Shown piece by piece: positions 10,300 through 22,845 of a stretch of DNA of 64,000 nt (positions are counted from its first letter, which is position 1; the number at the start of each line of letters is the position of its first letter). Both the position numbers and the translations under genes were made by a program. Source of the stretch: Hermatobates lingyangjiaoensis (taxonomy: Eukaryota; Arthropoda; Insecta; Hemiptera; Hermatobatidae); the NCBI GenBank assembly GCA_026182355.1, contig JAPFBL010001617.1, positions 6,397,001-6,461,000 on the forward strand, written 5' to 3'. Below the pieces are notes generated by a model. The model was not told the origin of the DNA. It ran no database searches and was given only the letters and a program-made list of their open reading frames with translations.

Positions 10300-11000
10300 A
10301 AATATTTCTTAAAAATCTTTCATGTATGCTAAAGCCTTCAGGTCCCCACATTTCCCTCAACAACTAGGATGGTTACTGTGGACACTCAAGGGTTTCCTAC
10401 TAACTTTTTCTGATATCGTATCTTTCAGACAGATCCTTTCAGGTAAGAATAAGTTCAAGGCCAACCCCAATTAGCCACGTGCAAGCAGACATTCTTCAAG
10501 GCAGTATCCACTCAACTATCCTACATCATTCATTTATAGTAAACTTACCTCAATACGATTTTGTACTGACGATAACGTTTGTTGACGGTTAGCAAATAAA
10601 GGAGTAAAAAAAAAGTCAAATATACTCTTCACTCTTTGTCAAAACTATTCACTGTTTCCCCTCTCACTGCAAATATGTACTTCAGAACAATAGCATAACC
10701 TCTTTCATAACCAGTGCCCAGTATCTTGGGCTACACTTTGGGACTCACATGCCTTCGAACCCACAGATGACTGAAACGAAACAGAAATAATAAGCAATAC
10801 TAACTTCTAATAAGACCTCTGGACTCAGCCTACAGATATCGAACACAATCTTTAAATCTTCCTGGGCTACAAACTACCTAATGTACATCGGTTACAATCC
10901 CTCCAATCTGATATCTATAAAAGCTTTCCCACTACCCTTGGTAGGGAAATAAATCACAATACCCTCAAAGTTTTTTTACACAGAGAATGGCTGTGGACAC
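10300..11000 (+). pseudogene. jockey-like non-LTR retrotransposon RT relic
   Basis: Across shifting frames the translation gives FLLTFSDIVSFRQILSGK, SSRPTPISHVQADILQGSIH (decayed version of the xxRPIxAGVPQGSxL motif), IVNLPQYDF...FVDG (in place of FADDT) and QYLGLHFGTHM (YLG motif). The order fits the palm-to-thumb part of jockey-clade RTs. Multiple frameshifts and a lost YADD box show it is dead. Family naming is by motif order only. Confidence 0.5.
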
Positions 11001-11389
11001 TCGCCCAAAATAAATCATTATATACCTACAATGTTACGGAGTACCATCAATGAATCACCAAATTTCAGTTAAGTTGTCATTAACTGTTATTAATAAATAC
11101 AATTTTCTAGTACTTCTAAATACAATGATACATAGTTAAAGGAAAAAAATACAATGAAACTCTAAATTTATTGTAAAATTATTTTATGAAATTATTTAAA
11201 TTTCATTAAAACCTAAAAGTTCTAAGGAACGAATGAAAATTCTGTGGTAAGAACATTTCACAAGGTGATAACACAATCAGCAAATATGAGGAGAACGCCA
11301 TCAACCATAGACATTTCCCATGTGAGATCACATCCGCAGTTTTAATCAACTAATGCAAAAAAGGAACTAAATCAAATTAATTGCTATTT

Positions 11390-12340
11390 AGCAATTAACA
11401 TTTGATCAAAGGCCTTTCACACCGTCAAACACAGTTTATGATCTTTTGGCGTAGGGCAATCATACCACAGTGTTAACGTTGATTTATAAGATCTAGAAGA
11501 ACAGAATGCTCAGGATATCACTGAAAAAGCAGGAAAATTACTTTCCGATTAAAGGAGGAGTGCGGAGGGCAATCCATTATCACTAGACTTATTTAACAGC
11601 TCCCAAGAGCAAGTTTTCAAAAAAAATAAAATGGAACCAAGAGGACATTAAGATCAATATTTTAAGAAAATTGAAATTTGCTGATGATGTAGTCCTAACA
11701 GCTACAAACACAAGAGATCTAGAAAAAAACTATCCTGCTGACAAACAGCAAATGGTCGAACGAAATGATATACCTTGGCCAATTACACAGCTTTCATAAT
11801 TGCTGCACAAAGAAATAAGAAGAATGAGTGTTGCAGAATATATTAAAATCAATAATAACCTTCAGGGTATTTTTTAACCCTGAAGGTTAAAAAATACCAG
11901 GAAAAGAGAATATTAGAAAAGTGTGTGTTTCTTGCACTAACCTATGGAGCTCCAGAGTGGATAGCAACAGTAAGAAATTTGAGGAACTCTGGACCACACA
12001 AAGAGCAATGAAGAGAATGGAGAGCAATGGAGTGTTAGGATTGAAGAAACATGACAAAATAAAGAGTGGAGGAATACATAGAAAAATAGGAATTAAAAAT
12101 ATTGCAGTTACAGTGTATACACTAAAATGGAAGTGGTGATGCATGTCATGAGGACGAACAGTGGGTAATGAGAATTATGGAGTGGTGTCTTGGAGAAGCA
12201 TGGAGAAGAATGGAAAGACAAGTAAAAAGTAGGATGATGACTTAAGAAAAAAACAGTTAGACCAATGAGGTACAGAGTTTACCGAGAAAGGAGAAGATGG
12301 ACAGATGGGAGAGGCCTAAGCCAGAAGTGAGCCTATTTCA
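11390..12340 (+). pseudogene. RTE/BovB-like non-LTR retrotransposon relic (RT and C-terminus)
   Basis: Fragments in order: FDQRPFTPSNT (decayed KAFDSV...), YFPIKGGVRR (FPIKRGVRQG motif), LKFADDVVLTAT (catalytic FADD box intact), then TYGAPEW-like, TQRAMKRMESNGVLGLKKHD, IHRKIGIKNIAVTVYTLKWK and a decayed RRRWTDGRGL. This C-terminal pattern (QRAMERxxLGxxxxDxxxxxxIRxxTxVxDIxxxIxxLKWxW) is typical of RTE-like arthropod elements. A 12-base foldback (ACCTTCAGGGTA..TTTTTAACCCTGAAGGTT) sits at 11857-11889. Frameshifts are abundant. Confidence 0.65.
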
Positions 12341-12900
12341 CAAACAAAATTTATAAAGAATAATTTTATTTCATATAAATTTAAGTGTATCAGAGAAGAT
12401 ATTTTATTTTTATTTTCTACTAACCATTTGTAAATTTCTCTTTGTATTTATAAATACCTATTATTATTATTATTATGATTATTACTATTATTGCATAAAT
12501 CCTTACTCACATAATTCTTTAAAACTCCTATCCATCACATATTCCAATTGTTAAAGGCATAATGTACTCAAATATAAATCTAATTAAATGGAAAAAAAGT
12601 TCCAAAATGTTTAGCACCTGACGCCCATGATTAAATTAATAACCGTCATGTCAGGCAACAGCTGAAGATATGCACTAACCTTATTTTGCAGATTATAATT
12701 ATTCTACATTATTCGCTGTGAATTTATTTTACCCTTTAGTAATATAAATTTTAGTGAAAGGGAAAAGATTTATAGCATAAAAACTATTTAGCTAAAAAAA
12801 TAAAAAAAAATTTAAAAAACCTGGTGAAATGGTGGTCAGGGAGGTTATACTTGGAACTAGTTATAAGACAGTGTCTTGTCTGTTGCCAGCTGAATTCAAG
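12341..12900. other. Intergenic, likely 5' flank of BRK1
   Basis: AT-rich with a short ATT microsatellite near 12462-12490. The immediate upstream segment (12820-12954) should contain the BRK1 promoter and 5' UTR, but no clear core element is visible. Confidence 0.4.
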
Positions 12901-12954
12901 AATTTAAACGTTTGAGGTAGGATCTGATATTTTTGATCAAGATTTTTGCTTTCC

Positions 12955-13702
12955 ATGGCATCCCTTCATAGAGAAGCAATTCAAAAACAAATACAGCAAG
13001 ACTGGGCCAATCGTGAATATATTGAAGTTATTACTGGAAGTATAAAGAAGGTTACAGACTTTTTAAATTCATTTGGTACGTCGTTTGAAGGTTTAAGTTT
13101 GTCATTCTCAAAATTGTTTTTGACTGGTTGATACGGATTATGTTTTGTTTATGTTTAATTCCAGCTCCACCTTCATATTATTTGTGATTTCAGAATTGTC
13201 TTGCCGATCACGTTTAGCAATCTTAAATGAGAAGTTAACAACATTAGAGAGGCGCATTGAATATCTGGAAGCTAGAGTTAGTAAACTTAATCTTATATCT
13301 TTATTGTTATTGGGGTTTAGATAAAATTGTGTGTAGCTGTTTATTATTGTTATATTTACAACATTAACTTATTATAGTCGCTTGATCAAACTAATTATTA
13401 GTGAGCTAAAATTAATCCTGTGTTAATTCAGTAGAAATTGTGTTTATGTAACTGAATGAAATTTCCTTATATTGTATTTAGTAAACAGTGATATTGATAT
13501 TTGTTGGGAACTAATGCCAATTATATTGGGTCCATAATTCCATATTGTTTATTTGGTTCTTAAGACGAAGTTCAAATACTACTCAAACCCGAAACACATA
13601 ATATTTTAAAATTTGGTGTTAAAGTATTGAAGTTTGACACAATAATATTCATTGATTTGATTTTTTTTGTTCTAGGTGACTAAAGGAGAAACTCTGACAT
13701 GA
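12955..13702 (+). CDS. BRK1: BRICK1 (HSPC300), subunit of the WAVE/SCAR complex
   Basis: BRK1 is the smallest subunit of the five-member WAVE regulatory complex, which activates Arp2/3-driven actin assembly downstream of Rac in the cytoplasm and at the cell cortex. Three exons were read by eye: 12955-13075, 13194-13276 and 13676-13702. Donors (G|GTACG, AGA|GTTAGT) and acceptors (TTTCAG, GTTCTAG) agree in phase. They give 76 residues against about 75 in other animals. The conserved core is [19 protein letters not shown] (residues 14-32), then DFLNSF, SCRSRLA, a heptad-like [19 protein letters not shown] coiled coil, and the final VTKGETLT. The start is the ATG that directly precedes ASLHREAI. 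The gene converges on the ionotropic receptor gene. The AATAAA near 14484 is one candidate polyadenylation signal. The gene looks fully intact. Confidence 0.96.
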
Positions 13703-14653
13703 AGTTTTTTGACGAGGTTGATGCCGAAACGAATTATTTTCGTATGACACATTATCATTTCAATGTGAGCTCCTAAATTCTTCAGTATGAGAAGACAGTT
13801 ATCTGTGCATTTCATTGCTTGTGGTGACTGAATTTAATTGAGACTCTTTCAATTTAAAGTTGGTGTGTTATCAAACAAATATACTGAGTTGTAACAATCA
13901 TTAGAATTCGTTCACAGTCTAAGTGCAATTTGTATTTAATGTGCGAATCTGAGGAAGTATTGAATACTGTCATAAAAATATTTTTGATTTTAATAATGTC
14001 ATAATTCATTATAAATGGATTAATCTTTACGAATTGCCAGTTAAAAACACCAAGAAAAATGAAACAGTAGAGCAGCATCAGAAAGTTTCTTTCACTTTGT
14101 ATGCAGGCCTCAGATTTTTTCCTTTGTGGTGTTACTGTTATTACAATGAAGATGTGATATTTTTATATACTCATACATGAATACACAACATTAGACTTTG
14201 ACCAAAGAATTAATTAATTTTCTTGCTAACTGTTCGTAATTGACTGGTGAGTGGTTTAAAATATCAATTAATATTATGTATCATGAATTCTTATAACTAT
14301 TTGGTTCAGAACGTTAGTTCCTTCGCTTAGATTTTCACGTGATATATTTTATGGAATTAATTCTGAGGTGGTTATGTAAAAGTATTAATGTGTTGTAAGT
14401 AGCACAACACTAAATATCGGGTATTTCCTTGTATTTGGTGTGCATATCTTTTCTTTTGTAACTAATGACTACTTGAGACCAATAATAAATAAATAGTTAA
14501 TTTACGTTTTACTTGCCAATTTCTAATGTTTATCTACCTTGATAACCTGTGAATAAATTCAGTGAAATGAAGAGGAGAGGGTATTTTTTAAAATACTGAT
14601 CAGAAATGTTCAGTGGCTATTTTTATTCTGACATTCAATTATATAACAACAAT
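13703..14653. other. Convergent 3' region between BRK1 and the IR gene
   Basis: AT-rich. Probably contains the BRK1 3' UTR (AATAAA near 14484) and, on the other strand, the 3' UTR of the ionotropic receptor. No further coding sequence recognised. Confidence 0.45.
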
Positions 14654-15030
14654 CTATTTTGTGTAATTTTTATAAAATAATTCTAATCTGTATCTGTCAA
14701 AGAGTGGGTGATTTTTAACTGTATACGACCAGTAAAACAATTCCGCAATTAACGATAACATTGCCAATGTATAACCTGTTAACAGCCCTAAAATAGCATA
14801 GTACATTTTTTTAAAATCCATCAATGCTTTCACTTCATCCTTAGTAATTGAAACTTCTTTGGCAGTAATTTTGAGCATGGTATCTGTTAACCATTTTTTT
14901 ACTAATCCAGCTTCTATAACTTTCTGCAAAATTATATCTACTCTACCCTTTAATGGTGAATTCTTACTTAGTCCCAAAGATATAGGCATATTTATTGCAC
15001 ATTCGTTCATTATGTGTAAATCTCTTTCAC
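14654..15030 (-). CDS. IR gene exon 10: end of S2, last transmembrane helix and C-terminal tail
   Basis: Acceptor TTTTTTAAG then GTGAAAG. The frame continues exon 9 as [14 protein letters not shown], followed by [29 protein letters not shown], a helix [20 protein letters not shown] and a 28-residue tail ending at TAG (14654). The conserved PLK..D..I...EAG..KKW pattern is the classical end of the IR ligand-binding domain. It is the 3'-most exon of the gene. Confidence 0.9.
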
Positions 15031-18000
15031 CTTAAAAAAATATTCTTTTTTTAGCATGGGAACTGAAATGATTATAAAACTAGAACACATAAATTACCTT
15101 TCTCATATTTCTGATGTATGTTTGAACTGTCGTCTACTATAGCACTTTTTAAATAATAAATATTTTCATAGAATGCCAAATCACCATCAGCAACTTTCCT
15201 TATAGCTGATTTCATGTCGTAAATGACATGAAATTTCATTCCAATGCTTCTGCTTGTGTCATCCAGAGATGTTACAAAAAATTCTTTATTCTGTTCACCC
15301 CATCCTCCGCACTGTATCTCGTTTTCAGCTAATTCGTCCATTGTGTCAATAGTAATCCTGAGTTAGGAATTAATTACATTAGTTGGTCATAATTAATGAA
15401 GCACTATGTAGTATTTACACTTAACTTCACTTTAACTACTTTTAATATCAAGCTCATAGATAAATAATTATATTATTTAGTATTATTGATTGATTCTAAT
15501 ATAACTAGAATCTTTTTCACTATTAAAATGACAATCAAGCGAATGAATTTTAGATAATGTTTAAAATTTAGGACTTTCGTAACTCTCTCCTCCATTCCCT
15601 TTAGAGCATCTTAAAATCTTGCGAAGATGTTGAAATGTGAATTTTGCTCCGTTATTGCCTACTATCTATTTTAAAATATCGAAATTGAAAGTATATTCAT
15701 TTTCATGCGGATATTTTGATTCACGTGACCTCATCCCTGTTATTCATTTCTTTCCTTGAAAGTGTAAAATTTTACCTTAAATTTTCACTTCAGATTAAAT
15801 CTTCAGCTTAATTTACGAAATTATCAAAACTATTTTATAATGGAAATGTTACAGATAAACTGAGTAATGTTTCTTTTTTACTTTGATAGTGCCTTGTATT
15901 AAATTAAAATCTTCCTGGGAACCAAAATTCGTTATTATCATGACAGAATTGTTGGAAATGATATGTTTAGTTCAATCTAAAAATACTAAATTGGAGTCCA
16001 TATAATTATTAGTGGAACAAGAAAGAATTAAACTGGTGATGTTATATAGTAGTATCCTTCTCATTCTCCGATCATGCCCAAAAATGGTATAATTTTGTTT
16101 CGATCTGGATTGAAAAAGTATTCCGATTCCAATAATTCCAGCTGCTTCATATTTCAGAATGAACGCAAATAAACGTCAAGCGACTTAGAAAAATTGCAAT
16201 CACACTATGCAGGAATGATTGATACTCAGTTTCACTTATTTCTATACAACCTAGCTTTTCAAACATTGCCCCATTTGAAAATAATGATGTGATCAGGAAA
16301 CAAGTACTAGTAACTTCGAATGATTGAATAACTGTTATAGCATTAAAAAATGCCACAAAGTAGAATAGTGATCTTCTCTGTGTATCCATTGGTGTAGGAG
16401 GATGTATGTTGTTAAGGTATGTCTCTGCGTACTTATCACACCGTAAGAAGCTCAGCCATTCGACTAATAACGTTCACACAAAGAGTACTGAAAATAACTA
16501 AGCAGTCGAGGATGGATTATACAAGTTAGATTCGATTCACCAAGTAGTAATTATTCCATTCAAAGTCAAATTCGGTAATCTTAATGGTAAAATACCATTA
16601 GTAAAATACCATGAAGTAGATTCAGGTGCAAAATCTTTCTATGAGTTTATACGTCCTAACCTCGTACTAATGAAAAAGCCTGAAGTTGTTTGCTCTTGAT
16701 ATTATTATTCCTATGAGGAACTTCCACTCTTTACTACTCATGGTGGAAATAAAATTTCTGGTGATTTACACACTTGTACCTAATGGTTTTATTTAAGTTT
16801 TAATTTAGGTTTATTTTTTTATTTATGGTTTTATTTACCTAACCCTTTTATTTAAGACAGTGAATAAGGAGTCCAGGTAATGAATTTTAAATAATTGTTA
16901 GAACTAAAGCTCTTAAAGTTCTGTATGATAATTCAATTGAAGTCATTCGGAGACAATTTTCGAAGAGAAAGTTAGATGTATCCAGTATTCTATATCTCAC
17001 TTCAGCTACGAGATGATAAACCAACATGCATGTAAAAAAGGGATGTGCCCTTCGCTCTGTCGGGTGTACAGTTAACACAGCAAATGATGAGTGTAGCCGA
17101 TGATTGTCATTCGTAAGTCTGACAGTGGAACGCACCCTTGCTCTGACTACAATGTGACATAAATGAATGCCTGGTACAAGCTAATCATCTATATGAACCA
17201 ACGGAATGCTGAACCAGTCTCCGGAGCGCACAATATTTCTACAAATTAAATCTGAAGGAAGCTGCCAGACTTGAAAGTACATGACAACAGTAAAATTCAA
17301 CAGTCTGAACACATAGAGGGACTAATTGCAAGAATCATTGAAGTTTTAGTGTCAAAACACTACCATCATATTTCAATAGAATTCGACTCCTCGAAGGACT
17401 TCGACACATTATAATATACACGGTCCTACATGTGAAGCATATTTTCAAAAACTGGATATGATCTACACGTAAACAAGAAGAAATAATCATTGCTATCAGA
17501 GTACAATGAATATTTGGGACGGTATCAAACTCAACAAAATTAGCAAATCTCTAGATCAGGGGTTCTCAACCTTTGTTTAATTGTGGACCCCCTGAGAGTA
17601 TTTACCATCTTTAGACCCCTATTCCCCCTCCCCCTCAATACTTAAAAAACATAATTATGTGAGTGTAAATTTTCATACAAATATATATTTTTGGGTATAT
17701 GAAAAGTTTAAATAAAATGATGCCAAAATACAAAATTCTTTTTAAAATCATTAACAAAATATTTTTCATTAAAATTTTATAAAGTATGCTGAAATAAATT
17801 TTAAAAGAATCAGTTTTGAAGATAACGTAAAATACTTATAGTAAAGTAAAAAATCTGGAGTGACCTACCCTCAAATTTACTATGAGTAAATACAATATCA
17901 AACTTCTTGGGTTATATTGTCCCATTTGAACATAATATAAATGTCTAAATTGGAGATGTTAATTAGTCATTCATTCCTGGAGGTAGTATGGATAGTGATT

Positions 18001-21000
18001 GAACCAGTTAACCAATATACCCGCTATTTCTGTATATCGCACAATTGGTGAATCATTAGTATTTTTTTTTTTTTTTTTTTTTCCCAACACAGTAACCCTG
18101 CATCAGGACCGTATATTTACAATGTGTTCCCTTATAGATTACACATTAAAATCATTAGTATTACCACATCAGTAATAACACTTTTGTAAAACCAAAGTGA
18201 AAATTTCGTGTTACGAAATAATCTCTTACAGGAGAAAATCGCTTTTGTTCTATAGATAGTGGATTTCATAAATGGTCATATGTAACAATACATACACGCC
18301 AGTGGTACTGTTACATTTAATAACATTTATCTGACCACCTTCTACATTGAAAATTTAAGCCAAAGCTTTCCATTTAAGACATCAAAATGTACCTATTTTG
18401 TTTTAAAAATCTCAGAAAATTGTAAGAAAAAGTGTGAGTGTCATCGAAGAATCAATATAACTTCAATTCATCCGCCACACAATGCTCTATTTTTGGATAT
18501 AGTTTCATTTTGATCCGTCAAACAGCATGCCTTGTATCGTCCTCACAAGCTTTTAGATTGACACAAAAGTCAAAATTTATATATTTTATTAAAAAAAAAA
18601 AATACTCGTATTATCCAGTTGTTTTAAAAATCTGAGGATTTCTTTCGGTAATTGTTTTTGTATCCTCAAAGATAAAGCCAAAATTTTAAAACTCTATAAA
18701 TAGTAGTTTAGGCGAAAAAAATGTCTAAGAACACATTTTGACAAAAAAAAATGACTTTCCCATCATCCATAATTGCTCCCAAACTATACAGCACATCTAC
18801 ACTATGAGAGCCCATTTTTGTGTAAAATATTAATTTGATTTATCAAAGATTGTGGACGGTAGCGTCTACACAAACTTTTGGATGTAAACCCACACATACG
18901 CGTTTGCACGCACCACACGGACATCATCGAAAAAACGTCATAAAACGACTTTGAGGAACTCAAATATGTAATTCCGTCAAAATCTCGATATCGATTTTTT
19001 TTCACGATCACTATACTTTACTTATGGTAAAGTAAAAATTGTAATAGAACATTTTAAAACATTGGATCACTATTACAAAGTGACGAGAATATTGGGTCTT
19101 ATGTTCTAATTATTATGTTTGAATATTCTAATGGTCAGATCGCTGAGCTTTGATATATTTTTGGTTATGCTATTCTGATATACGCATATAACATTAACAT
19201 GGAGTACTAACCACGTGCCATGGAGCCTCAAAATACTATTTTCCTTGTGGACCCTTCGGGGTCCATGTGGAGTCCGTGAGGAACCACTGCTCTAGATAAA
19301 GTGGCACTATACAAGGACTAAGTTTACAAGCACTATATACTTCAAATTCAGATCAAATCAAACAGTTTCTTGGACTTATCATATATTGCTCTCAATTTAT
19401 TCCCAACTTCTCAACCCTGTCATACTTTCTATGATTTCTTCTCAGAAAAAGGAAGAAATTGTATTAGTCTTCGAAATGTGAGCCTGCGTTTCTGAAAGTG
19501 CAGTCAAAACTTCGCAGTAACTGAGTTCCCAGCTGAAGCAACCTGTGATGCCATGCAATCATGCAGCTTAGTTGGGCGATTTTGTAGTGTTTTTCCGCCA
19601 AGTGGGTTATTTTCATATATCATATTATTATAAAAGTCCTACCCACTTGAAGATATACAATGTACCAAACCAGTTGGGCAGTTATAACATCGATTAACGA
19701 GCTAAGACGGACTTTTATAATAATATGATAACCTTAATAACTTTATTTTATTAAACTCTACAGTATTAACAATTTGCATGTATTTTTATGGAATTACCGT
19801 GTTAAGCAAGTTTTTGCTTAAAAAATTTTTTACTCAATATTCAATTATTAGGTTATTACTCTTATATTTCATGCATCACCTTTCACGTTTCTTAAACTCT
19901 ACAACAGAGGAAAAACTGGGCTGTAAGTGATTCAATGAGTATCAAATGGAATTTATCAGAGGAGCTGAATCGACAGTTCGCAGAAATCGACTTTGTTGAT
20001 TAACCTCATTAAACTATATTTAAGTATAATGTAACCTCATTTTAAGCTAAAAATTAGTCAATAATGGTTTTATATCAGTATAAGGGAACTTTTATTAGTT
20101 TAAGTAAATGTAGTAATGGAAAAATAAGTTACCTCGTTGAGGGATGAGCTAGAATAGCTACCAAGCTGGAACGGTAAGCAGTTGTCACTAACACACAATA
20201 TATTAACCAAAATCCAATTAAAACCCTCAGGGACATTTTGTAAGGTAGTCGAACAATTGGTACCAGTAACATCAAACTGTACACACTGATGAAGCTATTA
20301 TCGAAATCTTTAAACATTTCTGTAACCATCTGTTTATCATTTGACTTCACTCTTCTGATTTTCTGATTCTTTATTGAATCTGTTTTTTTACTGACTTCAT
20401 TTCGATTCCTCCTAGCTAAGCGTTTTATTTGTGCCTTCACAGTTTGACTGAGTTCTGTTATAATGAAGTGAATAATTTTCATTACGAACATTCTTTCCGT
20501 AATTTTCTGGCCGTCAATAATTAAGTATGTGTTAGCTACACCATAAAAAGTGATGGAGACAATTATTATGGAAAGAAGTATGAACAGCCACATTGATAAT
20601 CTGAAAATAAACCAATGATTTCTTTAGCATCCATGAGAACTTTAATAATAAAGAATTTTTAGCAATATATATATATTTATCCTGATTAAATCTGCCTAAA
20701 ACATATTTTAATATTTTTATTGCTTTCTCTGGGAAAACATTGCAAATATAAAATCAATCTTCCTGGATAAGTTTTGACCTTATAATTAACCAATATCCCC
20801 ATTGTAAAATGAATTAAATTTTTTCCAATTGATTTTAAGGATAATCTTTACATTTTCAAATCATTAGTTGTGCAATCCGTAATTGTATGGTATTTACTCA
20901 TTCTGAGGTAAAATGGATAAACCAATAAAAGTCTCCACACAAATGAAGTTTTATTCAACGCGTTTTGAACACTTTGTGTTCATCATCAGGAAGACACTAT

Positions 21001-22810
21001 AATACAAATTATATCTAATTAGTTACAAAAATTAGAGTGAAATAATAAAATTCAATTAAGAGAATTCAAGACATACCCAAGGATGTGGTACTGACGGGTT
21101 GGTCCAGTAAACACAACTAGTAGGAAACAGATCTGTTGCGAAATAGTGGGGATAGGCATTTAGGAGATAAGGTGACAAAGGCTTCGGGTATACTTGAAAA
21201 CCGTTAACTGAGATAAAGAAGGCCAGAACCACTAATTTAGAGGAAAGAAACTTTTTTTTTTTATTTATTTTTTAATTTATTCTTTGTGATCTTAGGAACA
21301 GTTTAAGAAATTTTGGACACCCTGGAATTTGATCATTAAGACATAGAGAGGCAGAAGGATTATTAATGACGGCCTTGTTTATTTGAAAAGCTTCCAAATT
21401 ACAAATTTCTTTAAACTTTCTATTTGCATGTAGGATGGTAAGGTTCAAGTTTGGATCAAAGCTGTGATTTTGTGTGACAAGGTGTTTCGCAAAATGTGAA
21501 AAAAATTCTTTATTATTCTTATTGTCATTTTTCCTTTGCAAGTATTCATTAAAATGCGCTCCTTTGAGAAAAGAACCCGGGAACATTTTAATGAATACTT
21601 GCAAAGGAAAAATGACAATAAGAATAATAAAGAATTTTTTTCACATTTTGCGAAACACCTTGTCACACAAAATCACAGCTTTGATCCAAACTTGAACCTT
21701 ACCATCCTACATGCAAATAGAAAGTTTAAAGAAATTTGTAATTTGGAAGCTTTTCAAATAAACAAGGCCGTCATTAATAATCCTTCTGCCTCTCTATGTC
21801 TTAATGATCAAATTCCAGGGTGTCCAAAATTTCTTAAACTGTTCCTAAGATCACAAAGAATAAATTAAAAAATAAATAAAAAAAAAAAGTTTCTTTCCTC
21901 TAAATTAGTGGTTCTGGCCTTCTTTATCTCAGTTAACGGTTTTCAAGTATACCCGAAGCCTTTGTCACCTTATCTCCTAAATGCCTATCCCCACTCTTTC
22001 GCAACGGATCTGTTTCCTACTAGTTGTGTTCACTGGACCAACCCGTCAGTACCACATCCTTGGGTATGTCTTGAATTCTCTTAATTGAATTTTATTATTT
22101 CACTCTAATTTTTGTAACTAATTAGATATAATTTGTATTATAGTGTCTTCCTGATGATGAACACAAAGTGTTCGAAACGCGTTGAATAAAACTTCATTTG
22201 TGTGGAGACTTTTGTTGGTTTATCCATTTTACCTCAGAACTTTACATTTTCATTTAAAGATTGCTAATATAACACACACATGTATTAACTATTACGACTT
22301 TTAAAAACTAAACTTTTTTTTTATTTGACATAAATTTAATTTTGTTTAACTTTCTTTAACTTTGTTTAATTGTTCTTAACTTGCTGTAAATATTATGTTA
22401 ATGGTAATACAGTGGCACCATGGTTCTCGAACACAATTCGTTCCAAAATTTTCAGGGACAGCCGATCTACTCGAAAACCAAAACTAATTTTCCCATTCGA
22501 AATACGTAATGGGAGATAGAATAATCCGTTCAACTAGATCATGTACAGTTATTTTTTGGTTTTAAATAATGTAGGTTTCTCTATACAGACTACTAAAAGT
22601 AAATTATTAAATCTAAAGTAAAGCGGTCAGGTTTGGACGAGTGTTTGAGATCCAAAATTATGTTCGAATTCTGGGGCAGAATTTTCTCATCTCTATTCGA
22701 ACTCTGATTTGTTCGAGTTCAAAGTCGTTAGAACACTGAGGTACCACTTACTTTTTCTAATGACTGAAATGTAGCATCTCCTAAAGTTAATACAACTTAC
22801 AACAAACTAA

Positions 22811-22845
<35 letters not shown>

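Larger units (their letters stand above)
17557..19289. mobile_element. Non-autonomous hAT element with 8-bp target duplication
   Basis: The ends CAGGGGTTCTCAACC and (inverted) CAGTGGTTCCTCACGG are flanked by perfect CTCTAGAT duplications at 17549-17556 and 19290-19297. That is the signature of hAT transposition. No transposase frame is present. About 1.2 kb of its 1733 bp is a later insertion of the unclassified TTTACTATAAGTAAA family, so the original element was roughly 0.5 kb. Confidence 0.88.
17290..19610 (+). pseudogene. Gypsy-type retrotransposon RT relic, interrupted by a hAT element
   Basis: Left part (17290-17556) is a decayed H-x-x-H/F..FKKLDM...EYLGR. The right part (from 19298) reads [20 protein letters not shown] and STLSYFL, matching the Ty3/Gypsy motif LRxFLGLxxYYRxFIPNFS. 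Removing the hAT element restores continuity at the duplicated CTCTAGAT. Many stops; no LTRs or other domains recognised. Confidence 0.7.
20903..22239. repeat. 655-bp-arm palindrome made of two inverted PLE 3' ends
   Basis: The left arm (20903-21557) and right arm (21585-22239) are near-identical inverted copies with a 27-bp spacer. Each arm encodes a GIY-YIG C-terminal fragment pointing outward (left on -, right on +) and ends with a hammerhead-like terminus. The two copies differ at few positions, including GAAA in the right arm versus AAAA in the left. It lies in an IR intron. Confidence 0.9.

Noticed and set aside
16147..16389. Minus-strand frame beginning [19 protein letters not shown], possible secreted protein nested in an IR intron
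   Set aside because: No partner exon, no family match and no convincing splice sites; hydrophobic frames are common in AT-rich DNA.
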